Part shown: in pieces, positions 1 through 7,538 of the stretch | Layout: each line of letters starts with the position of its first letter | Position numbering within the stretch: position 1 is the stretch's first letter | NCBI RefSeq assembly: GCF_012911925.1 | Contig: NZ_JAAXKY010000061.1 | Coordinates: 1 to 39,944 of the forward strand | DNA length: 39,944 nt | Reading direction: 5' to 3' | Origin: Pseudonocardia xinjiangensis | Lineage (GTDB): Bacteria > Actinomycetota > Actinomycetes > Mycobacteriales > Pseudonocardiaceae | The notes under the pieces: generated by a model | Told to the model about the DNA's origin: nothing | The model's input: only the letters and a program-made list of their open reading frames with translations | Databases searched by the model: none | Position numbers and translations under genes: made by a program

Positions 1-2
1 CC

Positions 3-614
3 CGCGATGCCCGCCGCCGCGCGGAGCGTGAGCAGTGGATGCGGCGCCGCCGCCTGGAACGTCAGCTGCACGACGGTGCCGCGCTGCGGATCTCCGCGCT
101 AACGCTGCAGCTCGGCCTGTTCCGGCACAAGGTGCCCGACGCCGAACCCGACCTGCACGCCTCCATCGAGAGCCTCCAGGACGAGCTGCACGCCGTGCTG
201 CAGGAGCTGCGCGACGTGGCCGCCAAGATCTACCCGCCGCTGCTCGACGAGGCCGGGCTCGGCCCGGCCCTGCGCGAGGTGGCCGATCGGATGGAGACCC
301 CGGTGCGGGTCGACGCACCCGCGGACCGGTTCGGCCCGGCCGCGGAGGGTGCCGCGTACTTCGCCGTGGTCGACTGCCTCGCCGCCGTCGACGCTGCCGC
401 CGCCCAAACCGGCGCCGCAGCGCCTCCCGTCGCGGTGCTGGTGCGGCGCTCGGCCGACGAGCCCGATGGGGCCGTGCTGACCGTGCACCTGACCGGGGCG
501 GACGTCCGGCACGCCGAGTCGATGCTCGACCAGGTGCGCCGCCTCGGCGGGACCATCGATGTCGCCGGCGGCCCGGGCCCCGGCACGATTACAGCGAGGA
601 TTCCATGCGAGTAG
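3..614 (+). CDS. Histidine kinase C-terminal part with degenerate ATPase domain (5' end outside window)
   Basis: The frame is open to the left edge, so the N-terminus is missing. The visible part has a HisKA_3 dimerisation segment with the phosphoacceptor motif ERQLHDGA, then a HATPase-like region. In this family the N-box is normally E-x-x-x-N followed by KHA. Here the matching stretch reads VDCLAAVDAAAA and has no Asn, and the DxGxG loop is not recognisable. Only the last glycine-rich strand (GGPGPGTITARIP) looks normal. From this I infer a protein that can accept a phosphate on His but may not bind ATP well. The stop overlaps the start of the response regulator gene by 10 bases, which indicates translational coupling. 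A highly divergent but active kinase remains possible. Confidence 0.85.
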   Translation, partial: RDARRRAEREQWMRRRRLERQLHDGAALRISALTLQLGLFRHKVPDAEPDLHASIESLQDELHAVLQELRDVAAKIYPPLLDEAGLGPALREVADRMETPVRVDAPADRFGPAAEGAAYFAVVDCLAAVDAAAAQTGAAAPPVAVLVRRSADEPDGAVLTVHLTGADVRHAESMLDQVRRLGGTIDVAGGPGPGTITARIPCE

Positions 615-1270
615 CGCTGGCCGAGGACGGTGCCCTGTTCCGCGAGGGTCTGCTGATGCTGCTCCAGGCGGCGGGGCACGAGGTGGTCGGGTCCACGGCC
701 GACGGTGACTCGCTGGTGGAACTGCTGTCGTCGCAGCCGGCCGACGTCGCGATCCTGGACATCCGGATGCCACCCGAGCCCGACGGCGGGCTGGTGACGG
801 CCGAGCGGTTGCGTGCCCTGCACCCGGACATGGGGCTGCTGTTCCTGTCGCACTACGCCGAGTCGCACTACCTGATGCGCATCCTGCAGATCGGCACCGA
901 CTCCATCGGCTACCGGCTGAAGGAGAAGGTCGGCAGCGTCGACGTCCTGAGCGACACGCTCACCCGGATCGAGGCCGGTGAGATCGTCATCGAGCCGGTG
1001 CTGGCGAAGCGGCTGGTCGAACGGCCTCGTGGCGACAAGAAGGGGGTCATCGCCACCCTGTCGGAGCGTGAGCTCGACGTGCTGCGGCTGATGGCCGAGG
1101 GCCGGTCCAACAACGGCATTGCCGCGCAGCTGTTCGTCACGCCCAAGGCCGTGGAGAAGCACATCGCGAACATCTTCGGGAAGCTCAACCTGCACGCCGA
1201 CACGGCCGAGCACCACCGCCGGGTGCTCGCCGTCCTGACGTACCTCCGATCGCAGCGCGACGGGGAATGA
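605..1270 (+). CDS. NarL/FixJ-family two-component response regulator
   Basis: This 221-residue protein has the usual receiver plus LuxR-type HTH layout. The receiver has the acidic pair E7-D8, the likely phosphorylation site D52 in AILDIRMPP, and a conserved Lys in YRLKEKV. A LuxR helix-turn-helix follows from about residue 150, with LSERELDVLRLMAEG and the recognition region TPKAVEKHIANIFGKL. It should be a DNA-binding transcription factor driven by phosphotransfer from the flanking kinases. The ATG overlaps the upstream kinase stop. The targets cannot be told from sequence, but the palindrome at 1315-1331 just downstream is a candidate site. Confidence 0.95.
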   Translation: MRVALAEDGALFREGLLMLLQAAGHEVVGSTADGDSLVELLSSQPADVAILDIRMPPEPDGGLVTAERLRALHPDMGLLFLSHYAESHYLMRILQIGTDSIGYRLKEKVGSVDVLSDTLTRIEAGEIVIEPVLAKRLVERPRGDKKGVIATLSERELDVLRLMAEGRSNNGIAAQLFVTPKAVEKHIANIFGKLNLHADTAEHHRRVLAVLTYLRSQRDGE

Positions 1271-1314
1271 GGGTTGGCCGCTGTCCCCCAGCCGCATAGC
1301 GTGACCTGCGAGTA

Positions 1315-1331
1315 CCCGGATCCGATCCGGG
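1315..1331. promoter_or_regulatory. Perfect 17-bp palindrome before the second kinase gene
   Basis: CCCGGATC and GATCCGGG are perfect inverted 8-mers around one central C. The site lies in the 79-base gap between the response regulator stop and the next kinase start, 18 bases before that ATG. It could be an operator, or a weak hairpin that attenuates read-through. The function is inferred only from position and symmetry. Confidence 0.4.
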
Positions 1332-1349
1332 TGGGACCGATGGTGCGCG

Positions 1350-2702
1350 ATGAACCGGACGATCGTGGCGAGGGCGTTGCGGGCACTGCTGGTGGCCTGC
1401 GGCGTCGCAGTCCTGCTCCTGGTTCTGGTCGACGTCGTCGCGCCGGTGCTCGGGTTGGGCGGCGTCGGTTCGGGCCCCGCGGTGCTGCTGCCGTTCCTGG
1501 CCGTGGCCGGCTGCGCCGTCTGCCTCGGGGTCGCGCTGCCCGTCGTCGACACCGCCGTGGGACGGCTCACCCACCACCGTGAGGTGACGCCGTACTCGGC
1601 GCTCGCGGCGGCTGCCGCCCGCATCCGGGCAGGCTCGCTCGAGGAGGCGCTGCCGGGGCTGGCCCAGGTGCTGGCCGACGGCACCGGCGCGGCCCGGGCC
1701 GTGGTGTGGCTCGCGGTCGGTGACCGCCTCGTCGTCGCGGCGGAGTACCCCGCCGGCGCACCGGCGGAGACGGCCCGGACGGTGCCGAACCTGGCGGTCC
1801 TGCTCGCCCGGCCGGACACCGACCACGTCGTCCCGGTGCTCGACGGGACCACGCTGCGGGCGGCGCTGGCGATCGGGAAGCCCGGGGCGCCGATCACCCC
1901 GGCCGACCAGCTGCTCGTGCAGGACGTGGCGAACGGTGCGGCGCTGCTGCTGCGCGGCGTCGCGCAGAACGCCGAGCTGGCCGAGCGGGTCCGCCGCGCC
2001 GACGATCTCGCCGCGCAGCTGCAGGCCTCACGGCAGCGGCTCGCCCGGGCCCGCGAGGTCGAGCGCAGGCGGCTGGTGCTGGAGCTCGCGCACGTCACGG
2101 GAGACCGGGTGGCTGCGCTGCACGCCGAGGTCGCCGCCGCCAGAGCCGGTCTCGTCGAGGTCTGGCCGGAGGACGCCCGGTCGGCCCAGGAGGCGCTGGC
2201 GCGGGCCAGGGTGGGGCTCGACGAGCTGCTGGACCGCTTCCGGGTGATCGCCCGCGGTGTCTACCCGGCGGTGCTGCGTGACCAGGGCCCCGCCGCTGCG
2301 CTCGAGGAGGTCGCCGCCGACCTGCCGCGACCCGTGCGGCTCACCGGGAGCCTCGGTGGGCGCCTGGACTGGGAGATCGAGTCCGGGCTGTACTACGTGG
2401 CTGCCTCGGCCATGCAGGCGCTGGCCGCCGGCCCGGCGGAGCGGGAGCTCGTGGTCGGCCTGGGCCGGGCCGACGGACGCGCGACGGTGCACATCGACGA
2501 CCCGGCGCCCGCGGTCACCGCGCAGGACGTCCGCACCGCCCTCGCGGACGACGTCGAGCGGCTCGTCGCGCTGGGCGGCGAACTGGACCTGGTGGGCCCG
2601 GACGACGGTGCCGCGGGCCTGCTCGGCCTGCGCGCGTGGCTGCCCGACCGGATCGAGCCGGCCGTCGACGCCGGAGCAGGCGCGGAGCGAAGGACGTTGT
2701 GA
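1350..2702 (+). CDS. Membrane-anchored histidine-kinase-like protein lacking canonical catalytic residues
   Basis: This is a 450-residue protein. Two hydrophobic segments (about residues 8-32 and 42-68) are followed by a GAF-like region that starts near TPYSALAAAA, a coiled linker, a DHp-like helix and a HATPase-like end. In the DHp helix ERRRLVLELAHVTGDRVAAL, the position that is His in ERRRIERDLHDGAQ is Ala, with a His one residue later. The region that should be the N-box (YYVAASAMQALAAG) has no E-x-x-x-N pattern, and no DxGxG loop is visible. I read this as a pseudokinase, probably a sensor or dimerisation partner of the complete kinase that follows with a 4-base overlap. It shares the TPYS linker with that kinase, so the two look paralogous. 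The ATG at 1350 is likely, but its ribosome-binding site is weak. Confidence 0.85.
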   Translation: MNRTIVARALRALLVACGVAVLLLVLVDVVAPVLGLGGVGSGPAVLLPFLAVAGCAVCLGVALPVVDTAVGRLTHHREVTPYSALAAAAARIRAGSLEEALPGLAQVLADGTGAARAVVWLAVGDRLVVAAEYPAGAPAETARTVPNLAVLLARPDTDHVVPVLDGTTLRAALAIGKPGAPITPADQLLVQDVANGAALLLRGVAQNAELAERVRRADDLAAQLQASRQRLARAREVERRRLVLELAHVTGDRVAALHAEVAAARAGLVEVWPEDARSAQEALARARVGLDELLDRFRVIARGVYPAVLRDQGPAAALEEVAADLPRPVRLTGSLGGRLDWEIESGLYYVAASAMQALAAGPAERELVVGLGRADGRATVHIDDPAPAVTAQDVRTALADDVERLVALGGELDLVGPDDGAAGLLGLRAWLPDRIEPAVDAGAGAERRTL

Positions 2703-5700
2703 GCAGCCCCGCCGTGCTCGACCAGGCCGCCGTCCGCGACGACACGGCCGCCGGGGCGCGGCGCGGCGGTCTGTTCGTGGTCGCGGGGTACGCCGTGCTG
2801 CTCGTGGTGGTCACGGTGCTGTCGCTCGGGTGGCTCGTGGTGGGTGCGGTGGTCGGTGCGGCGGCCCACCTCCCGTCCGTCGCCGCCGGGCTGGGCGCCG
2901 CCGCTGCCGGCGGCAGCCGGTGGGCGCGGGGGGTGCTGGAGGCGATCCCGCGCAGCGAGCCGTTCGGCCAGGCCGTCCTCGACTACGCCTTCAGCCTGCT
3001 CAGCATCGGGGTCGCGGTCGGCCTGCTGGTCCGCCGCCGCGGCAGCCGGCCCGCCCGGCTGCTGGTGCTCGCCCTGGTGGGCTCGGCGGGGGCGTTCAAC
3101 CTGCAGGCCCACGCCGCGGACACCGCGGTCCAGGTGGCGAGCGGGCTGGCCGTCGGCGGGCTGCACCAGGTGGTGCTGCACGGCATCGCCTGCGCGGCCT
3201 ACATCCTCGCCCTGCTGATGTTCCCCCCGGACCAGCGCGCGGCCGGACCGGGCGGGCTCGCCCGCGCGGTGCTGGTCGCTGCGGGGGTGGGCACGCTGGT
3301 GCTCGTCGGGTTCGGCACCGCGCTGCTCCCGCACACCACGAGCTGCGTGTTGTTCTTCGGCTTCCTCGTGCCGCTCGCCGGGCTGGTGACGCTGCCCCGC
3401 CGGATCCGCCACGGCACCACCGCCGCGGCCCGTGCCCAGGCCCGCATGCTGTTCAGCGTGCTCGCGGCGGCCATGGCCGTGGCGGTCGTGCTGGCGATCA
3501 TCACCGTGGTGCTGTGGTCGATCGGGTTCGCCGGGCTCGGCATCGTCGATCCGACGGCGCACGCGGGACCGCCGGAGGCGGACGAGCCGACGGCCCTGCT
3601 GTTCTGGTTCGCCCGGCTGGCGAGCATCGCGATCGCCGCCGCGGTCTTCCTCGCGACCGGGGGCGCCCGGGGGTGGACCGCCGAAGGGCTGTTCAGCAGG
3701 GGTCTCGTCGCGGCGCTCGTCGCCGCCCTGGTCGGTGGCGGGTACGTCGTGGTGCGCACGGTCCTCGAGCAGCTGGTCGACGACGGGGACCCGGCCGGGG
3801 CGTTCAGCGCGGCCACCCTCGCGGTCGTTCCTGCGGCACTGGCCTTCCTGCCGGTCTACGTGCGTGTCGAGCGGTTCGTCGACCGGCTGCTGTACGGCGC
3901 CCGGCCCACGCCGTACAGCGTGCTCGCCGGGATCGCCGCCCTGTCCCGCGCCACCACCGGTGACGCGCCGGACCTGGCGCGGGTCGCGGAGGCCGTCGGG
4001 CGTGGGCTCGGAGCCACCACGTGCCGGCTGACGGTGGTACGGCCGGAGCTGCACGACCGCGCCTACACCTGGGTCGAGCCCGGGGCGCAGCCGTCGGACG
4101 CGCTCGCCGAGGTCGCGGTCCGGCACGGGAGCGAACGCATCGGCACGATCGCGGTCGACCACGCGGCGGTCGCCGGTCTGCAGGGGCAACGCCGGCACCT
4201 GCTGGAGGACATCGCCGACAGCCTCGGTGCAGTCTTCCAGGCGAGCCGTTCGGGGATCGAGCTCGAACGGCAGCTGCGGGCCGCGCTGGCGCACGCCGGG
4301 GAGATCGCCGAGTCCCGGCGGGCCGTCGTCGCCGAGATGGACGGGGAGCGCAGGCGGATCGAGCGCGACCTGCACGACGGCGCTCAGCACCACCTGGTCT
4401 CGTTGCGGCTGACCCTCGGCCTGGTGGAGCACCAGGTGTCCACGGGGCAGTTCGACCAGGCGCGGGGCCGGCTGGAGCAGGTCGCGGAGCAGATCGACAC
4501 GGCCGAGTCGATCCTGGCAGAGACGGCGACCGGGGTGTCGTCACCGCTGCTGGCGGAGCAGGGACTGGTCGGGGCCCTGCGCACGGAGCTGCGCGGCGGG
4601 CATCCGCCGGTCACCCTCGACTGCGACGGCGTAGCCGCCGATGCCGCCATCCCGGCCGACGTCCAGGCGGCCGTCTTCTTCTGCTGCCTGGAGGCGGTGA
4701 ACAACGCGCGCAAGCACGCGGGCGGCGCCGCGATCGGGGTGTGGCTCGTCACGGAGGACGGCCGGGTGCGGTTCGCCGTGCACGACGAGGGCCCCGGCTG
4801 GGACCTGTCCGCCGGTGCGGGCTCACCCGGCCGCGGCATGCGCAACCTGACGGCCCGCATCGCCGCGGTGGGCGGCCGGATCGAGGTCCGCTCGGAGCCG
4901 GGCGAGGGGACGGTCGTGGCGGGCTCGGCCCCGTTGCCGCGCCCGGCGGAGGAACCGGAGGCCGACGGGGCGGCGCCGGGCCGGCCCGGCCCCGCCGTCG
5001 CTGCCGCGGCGCCCGGCCTCTCGCTGATCGACCAGGTGCGCGACGCGCTGCGCACCGCGCGGGAGCTCTACCACGGCACCTGCTGGGCCGACCCGTTGCG
5101 CGCCCTCGCGCAGCGCCTCGACGAGCCGCTGCGGGTGGGAGTGGCGGGGCCGGCGGGCGCCGACGTGCCGGCGCTGGTCGAGGCCCTGCGGTCGGCGGCG
5201 GGCCGCGCCGGCGCCCCGGCGCTCGACGTGACGCTCGTCGACATGTCGGTCCCGCACTCCGGGCCCGACGATGCGCTCGTCCCGGTCGCCGAGGCGTTCG
5301 TCCTGCTGCTGGGGCCGCCCGGGAACCCGGAACCCGTGGCCGGCCTGCCGGCCCCGCTCCGTCCCGCGCTCGCGATCGGGGTGCCGGTGGACGCGGCGGC
5401 CGGCCTGGCGCACCGGCCCGACACCGGCACGCCCTGCCACGTGGTGACACCGGTGGCTCCGTGCCCCGACGTGCCGCACCTGCTCGGGTTGATCGCCGCG
5501 AGGTTCGCCCTCCGTGCCGAGTCCCTCAAGGCCCGCGCCGCGCTGCTCGCGCTGGAGAGCATGGTGCGTGCCGACCCGCCGCCCGTCGACGGCCGGGCTC
5601 TCGTCTACCGGCTCGACCGCATCCGGTCCGGGGCGCACGAGCTCACCGAGATCGATCTGGTCGACGCTCTGCGCTCCGGCGAGCTCGACCTGCCCGACGG

Positions 5701-5956
5701 GGAGCGTGAGGTGGCCGAGCGACTGCTCGGCGCGCAGGGCGCCGACCCCCGCGCCCGGCTCGCGCTCGCCCCGGCCGCCGGGCCGCGGGAGGTCGCCCGG
5801 GCGGCGGGGGCGCAGCTCGTCCGCTGGCAGGGAGTGGCCGCGCACCCGATGTCGGGCAAGGACCTCCGGGACGTGGCGGCCGTGCTCGTGCAGACCTGTG
5901 AGCAGCTGCTCGCCCGGGCCGGGCTCCACGGCGGCCGGGCCGGGGCACCGCACTGA
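2699..5956 (+). CDS. Multi-TM sensor histidine kinase fused to a degenerate dynamin/GTPase-like C-terminal domain
   Basis: This 1085-residue protein starts at GTG 2699, overlapping the previous stop (GTGA), with AAGGA upstream. Residues 1 to about 400 hold some eight to ten membrane segments. A GAF-like region follows (from TPYSVLAGIAALSRA), then a full HisKA_3/HATPase kinase: H559 in RDLHDGAQHH, N-box E665 to N669 (EAVNNARKHA), D696-E-G-P-G and GRGMRNLTARI near 711. About 330 residues follow that ordinary kinases lack. That part resembles actinobacterial dynamin-like GTPases, with ARELYHG, LRVGVAG at 811-817 and ALRSGELDLPDGEREVAERL. In the P-loop position (817-824, GPAGADVP) the Gly-Lys-Ser/Thr is replaced by Asp-Val-Pro, so nucleotide binding is doubtful. 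The kinase assignment is firm; the C-terminal relationship rests on recall of the family pattern. Confidence 0.9.
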   Translation: MSSPAVLDQAAVRDDTAAGARRGGLFVVAGYAVLLVVVTVLSLGWLVVGAVVGAAAHLPSVAAGLGAAAAGGSRWARGVLEAIPRSEPFGQAVLDYAFSLLSIGVAVGLLVRRRGSRPARLLVLALVGSAGAFNLQAHAADTAVQVASGLAVGGLHQVVLHGIACAAYILALLMFPPDQRAAGPGGLARAVLVAAGVGTLVLVGFGTALLPHTTSCVLFFGFLVPLAGLVTLPRRIRHGTTAAARAQARMLFSVLAAAMAVAVVLAIITVVLWSIGFAGLGIVDPTAHAGPPEADEPTALLFWFARLASIAIAAAVFLATGGARGWTAEGLFSRGLVAALVAALVGGGYVVVRTVLEQLVDDGDPAGAFSAATLAVVPAALAFLPVYVRVERFVDRLLYGARPTPYSVLAGIAALSRATTGDAPDLARVAEAVGRGLGATTCRLTVVRPELHDRAYTWVEPGAQPSDALAEVAVRHGSERIGTIAVDHAAVAGLQGQRRHLLEDIADSLGAVFQASRSGIELERQLRAALAHAGEIAESRRAVVAEMDGERRRIERDLHDGAQHHLVSLRLTLGLVEHQVSTGQFDQARGRLEQVAEQIDTAESILAETATGVSSPLLAEQGLVGALRTELRGGHPPVTLDCDGVAADAAIPADVQAAVFFCCLEAVNNARKHAGGAAIGVWLVTEDGRVRFAVHDEGPGWDLSAGAGSPGRGMRNLTARIAAVGGRIEVRSEPGEGTVVAGSAPLPRPAEEPEADGAAPGRPGPAVAAAAPGLSLIDQVRDALRTARELYHGTCWADPLRALAQRLDEPLRVGVAGPAGADVPALVEALRSAAGRAGAPALDVTLVDMSVPHSGPDDALVPVAEAFVLLLGPPGNPEPVAGLPAPLRPALAIGVPVDAAAGLAHRPDTGTPCHVVTPVAPCPDVPHLLGLIAARFALRAESLKARAALLALESMVRADPPPVDGRALVYRLDRIRSGAHELTEIDLVDALRSGELDLPDGEREVAERLLGAQGADPRARLALAPAAGPREVARAAGAQLVRWQGVAAHPMSGKDLRDVAAVLVQTCEQLLARAGLHGGRAGAPH

Positions 5957-6011
5957 CCAGCTGTGCCGTCCCTACCTCCGACGTCATTGATCGGCCAGGC
6001 TCGGGCCGTAA

Positions 6012-6401
6012 GTGTCTCCCGGTGTGGAGATCGCCGTCGTCGTCATCCTTCTCGGCACCGGCCTGGTCAACGGGCTCCCGGTCGCGGGCGTCGCCGGGGC
6101 CGGGTGGCTGCGCCGGCTGTACGGCGTGCCGATCGCGGACCCCGACCTGCTGGTGCTGATGCGGCACCGCGCTGCGCTGCTCGGGCTGCTCGGCGCCGCA
6201 CTCGTGGCCGCGGTGTTCGTCCCGGCGTTGCGGGTGCCCGCCATGATCGCCGGACTGGTGAGCATGCTCGCGTTCGTCGGCCTCGCCAGGGGAGCGGCCG
6301 GGCGGAAGGTGCGGACCACGGCGCTCGTGGACGTCGGGCTGTCCGGCGCGCTAGCCGTGGCGCTGGTCCTGCAGCTGCTGGCGCCGTCGCCGCTCGGGTG
6401 A
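6012..6401 (+). CDS. Small four-TM membrane protein
   Basis: This 129-residue protein is almost entirely hydrophobic, with four predicted membrane segments: near 5-25, 54-72, 74-92 and 106-124. The loop LYGVPIADPDLLVLMRHRA matches a family of small actinobacterial integral membrane proteins that databases sometimes mislabel as phosphopantetheine adenylyltransferase. No catalytic motif is visible. The GTG at 6012 gives a start just before the first helix; no good ribosome-binding site is present, so the transcript could have a short leader. It stands 55 bases after the sensor kinase on the same strand and could be co-transcribed with it. Confidence 0.7.
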   Translation: MSPGVEIAVVVILLGTGLVNGLPVAGVAGAGWLRRLYGVPIADPDLLVLMRHRAALLGLLGAALVAAVFVPALRVPAMIAGLVSMLAFVGLARGAAGRKVRTTALVDVGLSGALAVALVLQLLAPSPLG

Positions 6402-6476
6402 GCCCGCCGCCTGTCACGTTCGGGCTCCCCACCTCGTCCGATGGACGAGCCGCCACGCGGCGGGGGAGGGGGAGGG

Positions 6477-6890
6477 ATGACCGAGACACGGCAACAGCCC
6501 GCCGGGCCGGAGGCCGGAGCGGGGGCGCGGCGCTTCGTGGCCGGCGTGGTCCTGTTCGTGGCGGTGGGGATGTTCGGGGCGGGGGTCTGGTGCTGGGTGG
6601 ACCCGGCGTCGTTCGCCGCGTTCACCAACTGGCCCAACCACGAGCACTTCCTGCACGACGCCGGCGTGTTCCAGATGGGCATCGGGGTGATGCTGGTGGG
6701 GGCGCTGTGGTGGCGGGACGTGATCGCCGTCGTGCTGGTGGGGGCGGTGTTCACCAACGCGCTCCACGCGCTCAACCACGCGCTCGACCTCGACATGGGC
6801 GGCCGCGGGACCGACCCCTGGTTCATCGGAGCCGTCGCGCTGCTCGCCCTCGCCGCGCTCGTCGTGAGGCTGCGCATGCGGGCGCGGTGA
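6477..6890 (+). CDS. Conserved four-TM membrane protein of unknown function
   Basis: I chose ATG 6477 because a purine-rich GGGGAGGGGGAGGG tract lies directly upstream; an in-frame ATG at 6441 would add a glycine run coded by that same tract. The 137-residue product has a polar N-terminus and four hydrophobic segments. Between the first two is a conserved-looking extracytoplasmic stretch, FTNWPNHEHFLHD. The His-rich parts (NHEHFLHD and NALHALNHALD) face the same side and could bind metal or haem, which is an inference. The gene converges with padR, 16 bases away. Confidence 0.75.
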   Translation: MTETRQQPAGPEAGAGARRFVAGVVLFVAVGMFGAGVWCWVDPASFAAFTNWPNHEHFLHDAGVFQMGIGVMLVGALWWRDVIAVVLVGAVFTNALHALNHALDLDMGGRGTDPWFIGAVALLALAALVVRLRMRAR

Positions 6891-6906
6891 CGGTGTGCGG
6901 TGATCC

Positions 6907-7440
6907 TCAGGCCGGGTCGGCGTCCAGCTGCTCGATCGCCCACAGGGCCCACTCGTGCACGGCCTGGTACTGGCGCAGCCCGAACTCGGCGGCCAGCTGC
7001 CCGAAGCCCTCGGGACCGGTGAAGGACCCTCCCGCGTGCGCGGCCCGGACCTCGCGCAGCTCGGCGGCGCCCGCGGCGGTGTTCTCCGCGATGTGCGCGA
7101 GCACGACGCGGGCGTCGCCGGGGTCGAGCGCCGAGAGGAGGAACATCCGGAGCACCTCCTCGTTGCGCACCTTTCCGCTCTGCTGCGGCGGACGGAGCAG
7201 CCAGGAGCGCAGCTCCTCGCGCCCGGCGGCCGTGACCGCGTAGGTGCGGCTGCCACGGGCGCCCTCGGCGGTCACCTCCACCAGGCCGCGCTCGGCCAGG
7301 CGGTTCAGCTCCGGGTAGATGCTGGTGTGGCCCGCGTGCCAGGCCCACCGGCCGAGGGACTCCTCGAACGACTTCGTGAGCGCGTAGCCGCTGGCCGGCT
7401 CGACGGCGAGCAGTCCGAGGAGCGCGTGGGACAGGGACAT
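6907..7440 (-). CDS. PadR-family transcriptional regulator
   Basis: This 177-residue protein has an N-terminal winged helix typical of PadR (MSLSHALLGLLAVEPASGYA, then SIYPELNRLAERGLVE) and a C-terminal helical dimerisation domain. ATG 7440 is preferred because the family begins exactly there. A TAGGGT -10-like box at 7448-7453 would put the transcription start at or near the ATG, giving a leaderless mRNA. It is divergent from the carotenoid oxygenase gene, and the intergenic region holds the PadR consensus ATGT-N8-ACAT. It should repress that gene and itself until a small ligand, often a phenolic compound in this family, is bound. Confidence 0.93.
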   Translation of the reverse strand: MSLSHALLGLLAVEPASGYALTKSFEESLGRWAWHAGHTSIYPELNRLAERGLVEVTAEGARGSRTYAVTAAGREELRSWLLRPPQQSGKVRNEEVLRMFLLSALDPGDARVVLAHIAENTAAGAAELREVRAAHAGGSFTGPEGFGQLAAEFGLRQYQAVHEWALWAIEQLDADPA

Positions 7441-7464
7441 GCGGCTCACCCTACCTTCCGATAC

Positions 7465-7488
7465 TGACATGTCGTTCTTGACATGTCG
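7465..7488. promoter_or_regulatory. PadR-type operator
   Basis: TGACATGTCG occurs twice as a direct repeat with a 14-base period (7465-7474 and 7479-7488). Each copy holds the palindrome GACATGTC. Read across both copies, 7469-7484 is ATGT, eight bases, ACAT, which is the published PadR consensus spacing. The site sits between padR and the carotenoid oxygenase gene and covers the -35 box of the latter, as expected for repression. Confidence 0.8.
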
Positions 7489-7506
7489 TGGCGCTGGGTG
7501 CAGAGT
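7478..7506 (+). promoter_or_regulatory. Promoter of the carotenoid oxygenase gene
   Basis: A perfect TTGACA -35 box (7478-7483) is followed after 17 bases by CAGAGT (7501-7506), a plausible -10. The start codon lies 32 bases further on. The -35 box lies inside the PadR operator. Confidence 0.6.
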
Positions 7507-7538
7507 CGGAACCGTCCACGACGTGAGGGGAAACCACG

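Noticed and set aside
2393..4432. Long minus-strand open frame of 679 codons
   Set aside because: It is antisense to the two kinase genes, has low-complexity Arg/Gly/Pro/His composition and no family motif. Such frames are expected at this GC content.
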